From Desulfobacterales bacterium (lineage in GTDB: Bacteria; Desulfobacterota; Desulfobacteria; Desulfobacterales; C00003060): DNA of 6,083 bases. Of the stretch, positions 1-5,049 are shown in pieces. The first letter of the stretch is position 1; each line of letters starts with the position of its first letter. The stretch covers positions 1-6,083 of the forward strand of contig DAOVOU010000148.1 of NCBI GenBank assembly GCA_030629475.1, written 5' to 3'. The notes under the pieces were generated by a model. It had not been told where the DNA came from and made no database searches. It was given only the letters and a program-made list of their open reading frames with translations. A program made the translations under genes and the position numbers.

Positions 1-1257
1 GAGGGCAGCCATGATCAGATCATGCTCATCCACGCTGTAGATCTCTGTGTCGAACTTAACGTCCAGACTCAACATGTCTCTGACCACTTCAGTCATCCTA
101 CGACCCAGGATCATGATATCCGCGTAAGGGAGAATAGAGGACATGATGTTTATATCCGCCGGCCCGGTTACTCTCCTTAGACCCTCTTTATGATTTACCG
201 AAAAGGCGTTCCAGATGTCCCGTTTCATCTTGATGGCCGGGACATCTCTGAAGTGTTCAGATTCATAAAAGGATACCAGTCCTTCCATGCCTTCCGGTTT
301 TCCGCCATAGTAGTTCCACAGGGAAACTGCCAGGTCAATTTTTTGACCCGCCCAGAAACCGTCAAGGCTCCGTTTTTGTGCCTCCCCCATTCTGCTCTGG
401 TATTTCATGCCGAGCCTGACCAGGTCCCTCAGGTGCCTTGTAGATCGTTGTTGTAGTTGCTGCTCGTTTTTCAGAAAGGCTTCATCGTATCTAATCCTGA
501 GCCGCGTGGAAAGGGACCCTGGCCCTCCTTGCTGGCTCGCGGCATCACCCGGCTTTTCGGCCAGGGCCAGGACACCCTTTAACAAAATAGCTGATCGCTT
601 CTTCATGATTGCATTGACCGTTTCCTTCTGAAAGGCGTCCTGCCAAAACCTTCGGTAGTTCACCGGCCCATCGCCATCGATGAAGCCGCGAAGGGCCCTG
701 AAAATTTGAAAGTCTTCTATTGATTGACTATGCTTGAATGACAAGCCTTCCGAAAGCGTTCTGATGACATTCAGCCCTTCCCAGGCCTGATGCCCCTCCA
801 TCTGAAGGGCTTCGCAATGAAAGCTGTTTTCAGGACAGATGAGCTTTCCGTCCTTGACCAGGGCCAGGACCTCCTCGTACAGGGCCTTAGAGTTTGCTGC
901 TGTGGGTTCGGCAAGACGCTGCCCCAGGCCGTGCCTGATGATGTTTTCAATGACAGGGGTATCCAGATAAACGGCTGGTACAGGAGAGCGTTCCCCACGA
1001 ACCATGGAAAGCTTCCGGCTCAACACCTTTTTCTCCCGGCCTTCGGGAAGGGAATCAATCCTTTGTCTTACACCTGCGTCGAGTTGATCAAAGATCTCAT
1101 CAGCATATGCACGCGCGCCTTTATCGAGGCGATTGTAATGCTTGACCATATATTCCTGAAGTTGCTGCCATACATGATCGGGCATCTCACCTTGCCTGGT
1201 GGGAATACCTGAAGATAGCTCGTCCAAATATTGCCTGATATGTCTTTTCGTAATCAT
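1..1257 (-). CDS. Hypothetical protein with a PIN-like acidic pattern, 3' end cut by window edge
   Basis: An uninterrupted frame of 419 codons runs from ATG at 1257 to the left edge without a stop, so the C-terminus is missing. An in-frame TAA lies seven codons upstream, so this ATG is the furthest possible start. No good Shine-Dalgarno precedes it. Residues 1-90 look helical and charged. Residues 94-112 (AVYLDTPVIENII, D99) resemble the first strand and helix of a PIN nuclease. CPENSFHCEA (140-150, E149) resembles the SxxHxxE segment. DINIMSSILPYADIMIL (368-384, D368 and D380) resembles the late PIN segment, although the usual final TD is replaced by LG. Between 160 and 360 lies a long, mostly helical insertion. 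PIN domains are metal-dependent RNases; activity here is inference. It lies 158 bp downstream of the LOG-domain gene on the same strand. Coding status is solid; the PIN assignment is tentative. Confidence 0.75.
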   Translation of the reverse strand, partial: MITKRHIRQYLDELSSGIPTRQGEMPDHVWQQLQEYMVKHYNRLDKGARAYADEIFDQLDAGVRQRIDSLPEGREKKVLSRKLSMVRGERSPVPAVYLDTPVIENIIRHGLGQRLAEPTAANSKALYEEVLALVKDGKLICPENSFHCEALQMEGHQAWEGLNVIRTLSEGLSFKHSQSIEDFQIFRALRGFIDGDGPVNYRRFWQDAFQKETVNAIMKKRSAILLKGVLALAEKPGDAASQQGGPGSLSTRLRIRYDEAFLKNEQQLQQRSTRHLRDLVRLGMKYQSRMGEAQKRSLDGFWAGQKIDLAVSLWNYYGGKPEGMEGLVSFYESEHFRDVPAIKMKRDIWNAFSVNHKEGLRRVTGPADINIMSSILPYADIMILGRRMTEVVRDMLSLDVKFDTEIYSVDEHDLIMAAL

Positions 1258-1335
1258 GCCAACATAGTGTAACCGTTAAGAGGGTGAAGTAAAGTCCCTG
1301 CCGTAGACCCGTACTTAGCACTTCGAGCAACCCGA

Positions 1336-1414
1336 TGCTGGATACTGGATGCTGGATACTGGATGTATGAATCCAATTCATATTCATCAAGGATCAAGCA
1401 TCAAGTATCCAGTA
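1336..1414. repeat. 79-nt heptamer-built hairpin next to a stop codon
   Basis: The left arm contains GATGCTG GATACTG GATGCTG GATACTG (tandem heptamers from 1334). The right arm contains ATCAAGG ATCAAGC ATCAAGT ATCCAGT (1386-1413). Pairing 1336-1365 with 1385-1414 gives about 25 Watson-Crick pairs and one G-U over 30 positions. The loop holds a further perfect 7-bp palindrome, TATGAAT-CCA-ATTCATA (1366-1382). The structure starts one base after the stop codon (1416-1418) of the leftward LOG-domain gene, so it would form at the 3' end of that message. There is no T-tract, so it is not a classic intrinsic terminator. It may stabilise or end the transcript. Confidence 0.75.
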
Positions 1415-1415
1415 A

Positions 1416-3326
1416 TCATGTTTCATTCGCTGAAACTTCGTGGATCATTTTGTCTTCTGAGCCAAAGTGTGCGCACAGCGTCTTGAAGATCTCAGAGCCA
1501 TGCTCGATAAAATAGCAACTTTCAAAGACCTTGGGGTCCACCATCCCCTCAGATGACAGGTGGTTGAGCCAATCCTGAAGGGACTTGTAAAATTCTCCTA
1601 CAAATATTTGCGGCTTGTAATGCCCAATGCCGAGTTTCTTCTTCACGAAAGTGATGGCATTTTCAAGGTTAGTCCCTACCCCGCCCTTAAAATAAATGTC
1701 TGCCTCAGTGGTTTCAGATAAGATCTCCTGTCTTTCCAGCAAGTCATTTCGGGCTAGATAGACTGCAAAATCGACATGTGGATAGATGTCCACCCCTGGA
1801 ATCTTCCAGTATACGGCCCCGGATAGCATCCCCAGAGAAGCCGTGGTCTCGGACACAAAGGACATGACACTTCCGGCGCTGCCCCCTGTGAGAATGCCGC
1901 AGATACCGCCGTGGAAGTCCTTAAAGGACTTGATGCTGTCTACGATTTCTTTCTGTGTGTCACCATCTACATCCCCTGCTGTTCCGTAAATCGCAGCGAG
2001 CTTTCTTGAGCTGAATGCCTCATTGAATGATGGTATCAGCGAAGATCTCATAAAGAATTGCTTGTATAGAACCAGGTCCCCCTGCAAGGGGTTCTTCCAG
2101 TAAATTTCCACACCCATATCCTGAAGCGTATTCATAAAGACAAGGTCTTCGGACCTGAAAAAATACTCCTCCTCAGGGGCCTTTCTGAAGGTCAGGTCCC
2201 TGATGAAGCCCAGGTCAGCAGCCACAATCAGGTAAGATGCAAGGCGTTCGCTGGGGAAATCCTGAAGCACGAGAGATGTATTAGGCTGCAGCTCGTGTAA
2301 GAGTCGATCGTACCTCACCCCCACCCTACCCTCCCCCTTCAAGCCCGCCCTGGCGCGACACGATCGCGAGAGACTATCACGCTCCCCAACCCGGTCTGGG
2401 CCAGGGGGGTTGGCTGGGGGTGTTAGCTTGATGACTCTCTGTCCTTCAGTTTCACTAATGGCTGCGATGGTGTTTTCATCCACAACCCTCTCTTCGTAAA
2501 GTCCGTCCAGGAAGGAGGACTGCAGGTCAATATAGAACTTTTTCTTCGCACCATATTGCGCCATAGCCTGTTTATAGACCTCGAAGTGAACCTTCTCCTT
2601 GACGATGTCTTTTTCTCCTCCCATCAGTTCAAGATATATGATCCCATTGGTGTGTTTACTTGCTACCCTGGCATCTGTGTGTTCCGGATCGAGAATATAG
2701 ATTTCGTTTTGCTGTGTAAAAAGACTCGTATGTGATATCACCCCGCTTCCCGCTGGCACAATGACCTTGTCCACCTTCTGTTCCGGCTGAGCAAAATAGA
2801 GATCCTCACGAGGAACCCTTTTCAGCACAGCAGCCTTCAGATAATCGGGCGTCAAGACCCTGGGATTGGGAAGATGCACAAACGGCATAACCGGTACAAC
2901 CAGAACGCCTTCTTCAAGAACCCTGGTTCCCTTGGGAACAATAATGGTGCGGTTTGAAATGAGGTTAATCAATTCCTCTGCAGAGTATTTCAGTTTGGGA
3001 TTTCTCAAATATATCTTGCCGACTTCAAGGCCGGGTGTCATCAACTGGTCAATAGTAAGGCCGGCAGAATATTCGGCAATATAAAACCAGAACCTGGCTT
3101 CATAGGAGATCTTGTTCCCTTTCAATTCAAAATCACTCAGCTTCTCCTGATTGATGCCGAGTCTGGCCTTTGTACTGTGAAGATCCGTTGTCAGACAGTC
3201 CTGGTTGCGAAGGAAATACTGCATCTGTTCATCCTCAAGGTGTGCTGAGACCAGCGCAACGACCTCAGTGGCATCTGCACGAATGATCTTTTCAATCTTG
3301 CAGTCAGGGCTTTCGTTTAAAGACAC
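1416..3326 (-). CDS. LOG/SLOG-type Rossmann-domain protein with unknown N-terminal half
   Basis: 636 residues, starting with GTG at 3326; GGAGG seven bases upstream fixes this start. Residues 1-300 and about 340-440 match nothing I recognise; no signal peptide or membrane helix is visible. Residues about 441-620 fit a Rossmann-fold LOG (lysine-decarboxylase-like) domain: strand KLAAIYGTAG (442-450), glycine-rich ILTGGSAGSVM (478-488), then ER (531-532) and GGVGTNLE (548-555). The last two correspond to the conserved Arg and the PGGxGTxxE motif of LOG phosphoribohydrolases, with Lys in place of Pro. LOG enzymes cleave nucleoside 5'-monophosphates; SLOG relatives are predicted to bind nucleotide-derived ligands. 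Which applies here is open. Residues about 301-339, rich in Gly, Arg and Pro, are encoded by a GC-rich palindromic repeat and look like an in-frame insertion. The PIN-like gene follows downstream and may be co-transcribed. Confidence 0.85.
   Translation of the reverse strand: MSLNESPDCKIEKIIRADATEVVALVSAHLEDEQMQYFLRNQDCLTTDLHSTKARLGINQEKLSDFELKGNKISYEARFWFYIAEYSAGLTIDQLMTPGLEVGKIYLRNPKLKYSAEELINLISNRTIIVPKGTRVLEEGVLVVPVMPFVHLPNPRVLTPDYLKAAVLKRVPREDLYFAQPEQKVDKVIVPAGSGVISHTSLFTQQNEIYILDPEHTDARVASKHTNGIIYLELMGGEKDIVKEKVHFEVYKQAMAQYGAKKKFYIDLQSSFLDGLYEERVVDENTIAAISETEGQRVIKLTPPANPPGPDRVGERDSLSRSCRARAGLKGEGRVGVRYDRLLHELQPNTSLVLQDFPSERLASYLIVAADLGFIRDLTFRKAPEEEYFFRSEDLVFMNTLQDMGVEIYWKNPLQGDLVLYKQFFMRSSLIPSFNEAFSSRKLAAIYGTAGDVDGDTQKEIVDSIKSFKDFHGGICGILTGGSAGSVMSFVSETTASLGMLSGAVYWKIPGVDIYPHVDFAVYLARNDLLERQEILSETTEADIYFKGGVGTNLENAITFVKKKLGIGHYKPQIFVGEFYKSLQDWLNHLSSEGMVDPKVFESCYFIEHGSEIFKTLCAHFGSEDKMIHEVSANET
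2316..2422 (-). repeat. Palindromic element translated in frame inside the LOG-domain gene
   Basis: The outer ends are perfect inverted repeats, CACCCCCA (2316-2323) and TGGGGGTG (2415-2422). Inside, CCCTGGC (2348-2354) pairs with GCCAGGG (2400-2406). The 65-nt core 2343-2407 matches the intergenic element at 3476-3540 in inverted orientation: 18 identical bases at each end, the same total length, and an unrelated 29-nt centre. It encodes the low-complexity stretch PPGPDRVGERDS...AGLKGEGRVGVRY (about residues 303-339). It keeps the frame and contains no stop on the coding strand. The composition differs from flanking codons. Rickettsial palindromic elements inserted in proteins are a known analogy, with no claim of homology. 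Confidence 0.75.
2318..2337 (-). other. Potential G-quadruplex in coding strand
   Basis: On the minus strand, and therefore in the mRNA of the LOG-domain gene, the sequence has the form G5-A-G3-TA-G3-T-G5. It has four G tracts with loops of 1, 2 and 1 bases, a favourable motif for a parallel quadruplex. It lies in the 3' part of the inserted palindromic element. Folding could affect translation or transcription; that effect is inference. Confidence 0.55.
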
Positions 3327-3333
3327 AGTAGAA

Positions 3334-3338
3334 CCTCC
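3334..3338 (-). promoter_or_regulatory. Shine-Dalgarno of the LOG-domain gene
   Basis: GGAGG on the minus strand lies seven bases before a GTG codon at 3326-3324. This near-perfect site and spacing select the GTG start. I found no convincing -35/-10 pair upstream, because that region is filled with repeats. Confidence 0.75.
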
Positions 3339-3404
3339 AAGAGTAGTAACCGTTCACGGGTTCAGAGGTTCAGGGTTAACATTGATGATTGAACAATGAA
3401 AAAA

Positions 3405-3423
3405 CAATCAACAATCAACAATC
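3405..3423 (+). repeat. CAATCAA heptamer array (with second tract at 3553-3565)
   Basis: CAATCAA occurs 2.7 times in tandem. The 13-mer AATCAACAATCAA at 3406-3418 recurs exactly and in the same orientation at 3553-3565. The two direct copies bracket the GC-rich element block (3423-3549). This could mark an insertion into an older heptamer tract, or simply two remnants of an array. Confidence 0.7.
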
Positions 3424-3475
3424 CCTGGCCCAGACCTGACTTACGGAGGCAGCAGCCTCTTCCAATCAGGTCGCA
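3423..3475 (+). repeat. Partial element end plus nested stem-loop
   Basis: CCCTGGCCCAGACC (3423-3436) is an exact direct repeat of 3477-3490, the left end of the full element that follows. The bases between can fold: GACCTGA (3433-3439) pairs with TCAGGTC (3466-3472), and inside it GAGGC (3446-3450) pairs with GCCTC (3455-3459) around an AGCA loop. This may be a truncated or decayed element copy. Confidence 0.55.
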
Positions 3476-3540
3476 CCCCTGGCCCAGACCGGGATGACAC
3501 GAACGACACATCTGTCCAAGGCTGTCGCGCCAGGGCGGGC
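3476..3540 (+). repeat. Full intergenic copy of the 65-nt GC-rich palindromic element
   Basis: It begins CCCCTGGCCCAGACCGGG (3476-3493) and ends TGTCGCGCCAGGGCGGGC (3523-3540). Both 18-mers occur exactly, inverted, at 2390-2407 and 2343-2360 inside the LOG-domain gene. Element length (65 nt) and centre length (29 nt) are the same in the two copies, but the centres align at only about a quarter of positions. CCCTGGC and GCCAGGG can pair as the basal stem. No coding capacity is evident here. Confidence 0.75.
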
Positions 3541-3549
3541 AGGGCGGGC
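3532..3549 (+). repeat. AGGGCGGGC tandem duplication, potential G-quadruplex
   Basis: AGGGCGGGC is present twice in tandem (3532-3540 and 3541-3549), overlapping the right end of the palindromic element. The plus strand reads G3-C-G3-CA-G3-C-G3 (3533-3548), with loops of 1, 2 and 1. These are the same loop lengths as in the G-rich run beside the element copy in the LOG-domain gene. Confidence 0.6.
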
Positions 3550-3729
3550 GTAAATCAACAATCAAAAGACGGTGAACCCTGAACCCGTGAACGTCTACAA
3601 TAAGTACAACTACATTACCGCAAACCTCAACTTTTATCAATCTGTTTAGGGCTCGCCCTTGACTAATGATTTGGTTTCATGCTAGTTTTTCTAAAATTTC
3701 GGGAGAATATGTCTTAACCCTAACCCGTA

Positions 3730-3748
3730 GGAGCTAGAACTTAGCTCC
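3730..3748. repeat. Short perfect stem-loop
   Basis: GGAGCTA (3730-3736) and TAGCTCC (3742-3748) form a 7-bp stem around GAACT. It continues into CGCTTCGCTCCGC, another GAGC-type palindromic motif. No poly-T follows, so a terminator is unlikely. It is best read as one more dispersed palindrome. Confidence 0.5.
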
Positions 3749-3763
3749 GCTTCGCTCCGCAAT

Positions 3764-3839
3764 TGGAATAGTGGAATAGTGGAATGTTGGGTTTAAGAGG
3801 ATTGTAGTCTTTTTTTCTTTTACATCATTCCAATATTCC
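3764..3839. repeat. TGGAATAG octamer array with inverted counterpart
   Basis: TGGAATAG occurs 2.9 times in tandem at 3764-3786. The segment ATTCCAATATTCC (3827-3839) is the reverse complement of 3774-3786 with one mismatch. The arms are separated by about 40 bases that include a T-rich run (3810-3820). The logic is the same as in the heptamer hairpin at 1336-1414: short tandem units arranged in opposite orientation. Confidence 0.65.
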
Positions 3840-3848
3840 CTGATCGAA

Positions 3849-3877
3849 CCCTGGCCCAGCAAATTACCAGGGCGGGC
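3849..3877 (+). repeat. Short copy of the GC-rich palindromic element
   Basis: CCCTGGCCCAG (3849-3859) and CCAGGGCGGGC (3867-3877) are the same ends as in the 65-nt element, here separated by only seven AT-rich bases. CCCTGG and CCAGGG can pair. It abuts the -35 region of the probable glk promoter. Confidence 0.65.
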
Positions 3878-3906
3878 TTGCAATAGCGCCAATAAATATC
3901 TATAAC
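3878..3906 (+). promoter_or_regulatory. Probable sigma-70 promoter for glk
   Basis: TTGCAA (3878-3883), 17 bases, then TATAAC (3901-3906): four of six and five of six matches to the consensus hexamers at ideal spacing. Transcription would begin near 3913, leaving a leader of about 45 bases before the chosen glk start. The -35 box begins directly after the short GC palindrome. Confidence 0.45.
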
Positions 3907-3945
3907 TTCAATGGGTTGTAGAAATTCCGAGACGTTGAATTGATT

Positions 3946-3949
3946 GGAG
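3946..3949 (+). promoter_or_regulatory. Shine-Dalgarno choosing the glk start
   Basis: GGAG lies nine bases before ATG 3959. The in-frame ATG at 3950 directly touches it and the TTG at 3944 overlaps it, so neither can use it. This supports the 3959 start over longer readings. Confidence 0.6.
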
Positions 3950-3958
3950 ATGAAACCC

Positions 3959-4960
3959 ATGAGCACCGCTAATAGAGAAGGATTCATCTTAGCCGGAGAT
4001 ATTGGGGGAACCAAAACGAATCTGGGTCTCTTCACGAGGGGGAAAAGGCGCCCTGTTTTGAAGGTCTTGGAGACCTATGCCAGCCCTGAGGCCCCCAATC
4101 TCGAGGATATCATTGACCGCTTTTTGGAGAGGCACGAGGTTTTCATTTCCAGCGCCTGTTTCGGCATTGCCGGTCCGGTCAAGAATGGCAGATGCAAAAC
4201 CACAAATCTCCCCTGGGATGTTTCTGAAAGAAAGCTCAAGAATCGTTTTGGTTGGGACCGGGTGCTGCTGGTCAACGACCTGACGGCGTCAGCTTACGCC
4301 ATTCCGTTCCTGACCAGGCAAGAGCTATTTCCCTTGAACCATGCTAAGACAGCCAAAAAGGGAAACCTGGGCCTGATCGCTCCCGGCACAGGGCTCGGCA
4401 TGGCTTTGTTGATCCGCAAAGATGCCCATTATGTTTCCGTGCCTTCCGAGGCAGGCCATGCTGATTTTGCCCCGAACAATGAAGCTGAGGCTGCTTTGTG
4501 GCACTATCTTCACCAGCGTGTGGGCCATGTGAGCGTGGAAAGGGTTTTGTCAGGACCCGGATTATTTATTATCTACTGCTGGCTAAAATTTACTGGCCAG
4601 GGGACAGAGCCCCCATGGCTTGAAGAAAAAATGAATGAGGGCGATCCGTCAAAGGTTATTTCTGAGGCGGCTCTCGTCGAAAGACAGCCCCTGTGCGTGA
4701 AAGCCCTGGACCTATTTGTGTCAATATTTGGGGCGACCGCAGGAAACCTGGCATTAACGGGTTTGGCCACAGGCGGTATCTACCTGGGAGGCGGTATTGC
4801 CCCAGGGATCTTGCCCAGGCTGCGGGAAGGCCCTTTCATGAGGGCTTTTATGGATAAGGGAAGGCTCAGGGGTTTGCTCTCCCAGATACCGGTCCGGGTC
4901 ATCTTGAACGACCGAGCGCCACTGTTAGGTGCTGCAGTTTGTGCTTACCGAATACCCTGA
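3959..4960 (+). CDS. glk: Glucokinase
   Basis: A 333-residue cytosolic enzyme of the bacterial glucokinase family (E. coli Glk type), expected to make glucose-6-phosphate from glucose and ATP. Visible motifs in order: phosphate-1 loop LAGDIGGTKTNLGLF (11-25); CFGIAGPV (67-74); VNDLTASAYAIP (105-116), where D107 matches the catalytic base; phosphate-2 loop APGTGLGMALL (141-151); PSEAGHADFAP (162-172), where E164 and H167 match sugar-contacting residues; ERVLSGPGL (194-202); and the adenosine loop GGIYLGGGIAPG (272-283). Length is normal for the family and no key residue is missing. The start at 3959 is set by GGAG nine bases upstream; in-frame TTG 3944 and ATG 3950 are less likely. It is divergent from the LOG-domain gene, has its own likely promoter, and precedes pckA by 89 bp. 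Whether the physiological substrate is glucose alone cannot be read from the sequence. Confidence 0.93.
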   Translation: MSTANREGFILAGDIGGTKTNLGLFTRGKRRPVLKVLETYASPEAPNLEDIIDRFLERHEVFISSACFGIAGPVKNGRCKTTNLPWDVSERKLKNRFGWDRVLLVNDLTASAYAIPFLTRQELFPLNHAKTAKKGNLGLIAPGTGLGMALLIRKDAHYVSVPSEAGHADFAPNNEAEAALWHYLHQRVGHVSVERVLSGPGLFIIYCWLKFTGQGTEPPWLEEKMNEGDPSKVISEAALVERQPLCVKALDLFVSIFGATAGNLALTGLATGGIYLGGGIAPGILPRLREGPFMRAFMDKGRLRGLLSQIPVRVILNDRAPLLGAAVCAYRIP

Positions 4961-5033
4961 TCTGGAATCGAGACTATGACATGGTTGCTTTGGGCCTCTG
5001 CCTGTGTTAGAGAGAAATGTTGAATCCTATGCC

Positions 5034-5040
5034 AAGGAGA
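5034..5040 (+). promoter_or_regulatory. Shine-Dalgarno of pckA
   Basis: AAGGAGA lies nine bases before ATG 5050. The 89-bp glk-pckA gap holds no hairpin with a T-tract and no convincing promoter, so transcription from glk into pckA is plausible. CCTATGC occurs at 5026-5032 and again across the start codon; the first ATG is out of frame. Confidence 0.7.
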
Positions 5041-5049
5041 ATTTGACCT

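Larger units (their letters stand above)
3351..3593. repeat. Outer inverted repeat enclosing a nested repeat mosaic
   Basis: CGTTCACGGGTTCAG (3351-3365) is the exact reverse complement of 3579-3593. After an 8-nt extra unit on the left (AGGTTCAG, 3366-3373, itself a partial duplication), pairing resumes with GGTT (3374-3377) against AACC (3575-3578). The arms enclose about 200 bp holding CAATCAA heptamers and, further in, GC-rich palindromic elements. Open frames across this interval appear to be read-through of repeats and have no protein-like character. Confidence 0.7.
3594..3943. other. Non-coding part of the divergent spacer
   Basis: No frame here has protein-like character. The first 130 bases are AT-rich and otherwise featureless apart from a small AGGG-CTCG-CCCT hairpin (3648-3659). 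They are followed by a stem-loop (3730-3748), an octamer inverted repeat (3764-3839) and a short GC element (3849-3877). No tRNA, riboswitch or CRISPR pattern was recognised. A T-rich run at 3810-3820 has no stem before it and is not called a terminator. Confidence 0.6.

Noticed and set aside
859..872. CCAGGGCCAGGAC repeated at 561-573 and near 861-873
   Set aside because: Both encode VLAL-type codons in the PIN-like gene without an element partner at the second site; probably coincidence of codon use.
190..1212. Several rightward open frames over the left gene
   Set aside because: They are antisense to a continuous 419-codon leftward frame whose translation is protein-like throughout.
1187..1390. 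Leftward open frame of 67 codons across the gap between the two left genes
   Set aside because: It overlaps the heptamer hairpin and the start of the PIN-like gene in another frame; its residues come from the repeat and it lacks a credible ribosome site.
3405..3565. Repeated CAATCAA and CCCTGGCCCAG units as a CRISPR array
   Set aside because: Units are too short, irregularly spaced and partly inverted; there are no regular repeat-spacer periods and no cas genes in view.
3362..3640. Leftward open frame of 92 codons in the divergent spacer
   Set aside because: It reads through the repeat layers; the translation is repeat-derived with repeated VD-type segments and no domain character.
3659..3697. 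TTGACT followed by TAAAAT as a promoter
   Set aside because: The spacing between the boxes is about 27 bases, far too long, and no alternative -35 fits the -10-like box.
3810..3820. T-rich run as an intrinsic terminator
   Set aside because: No GC-rich stem lies directly before it on the plus strand and no rightward gene ends upstream of it.
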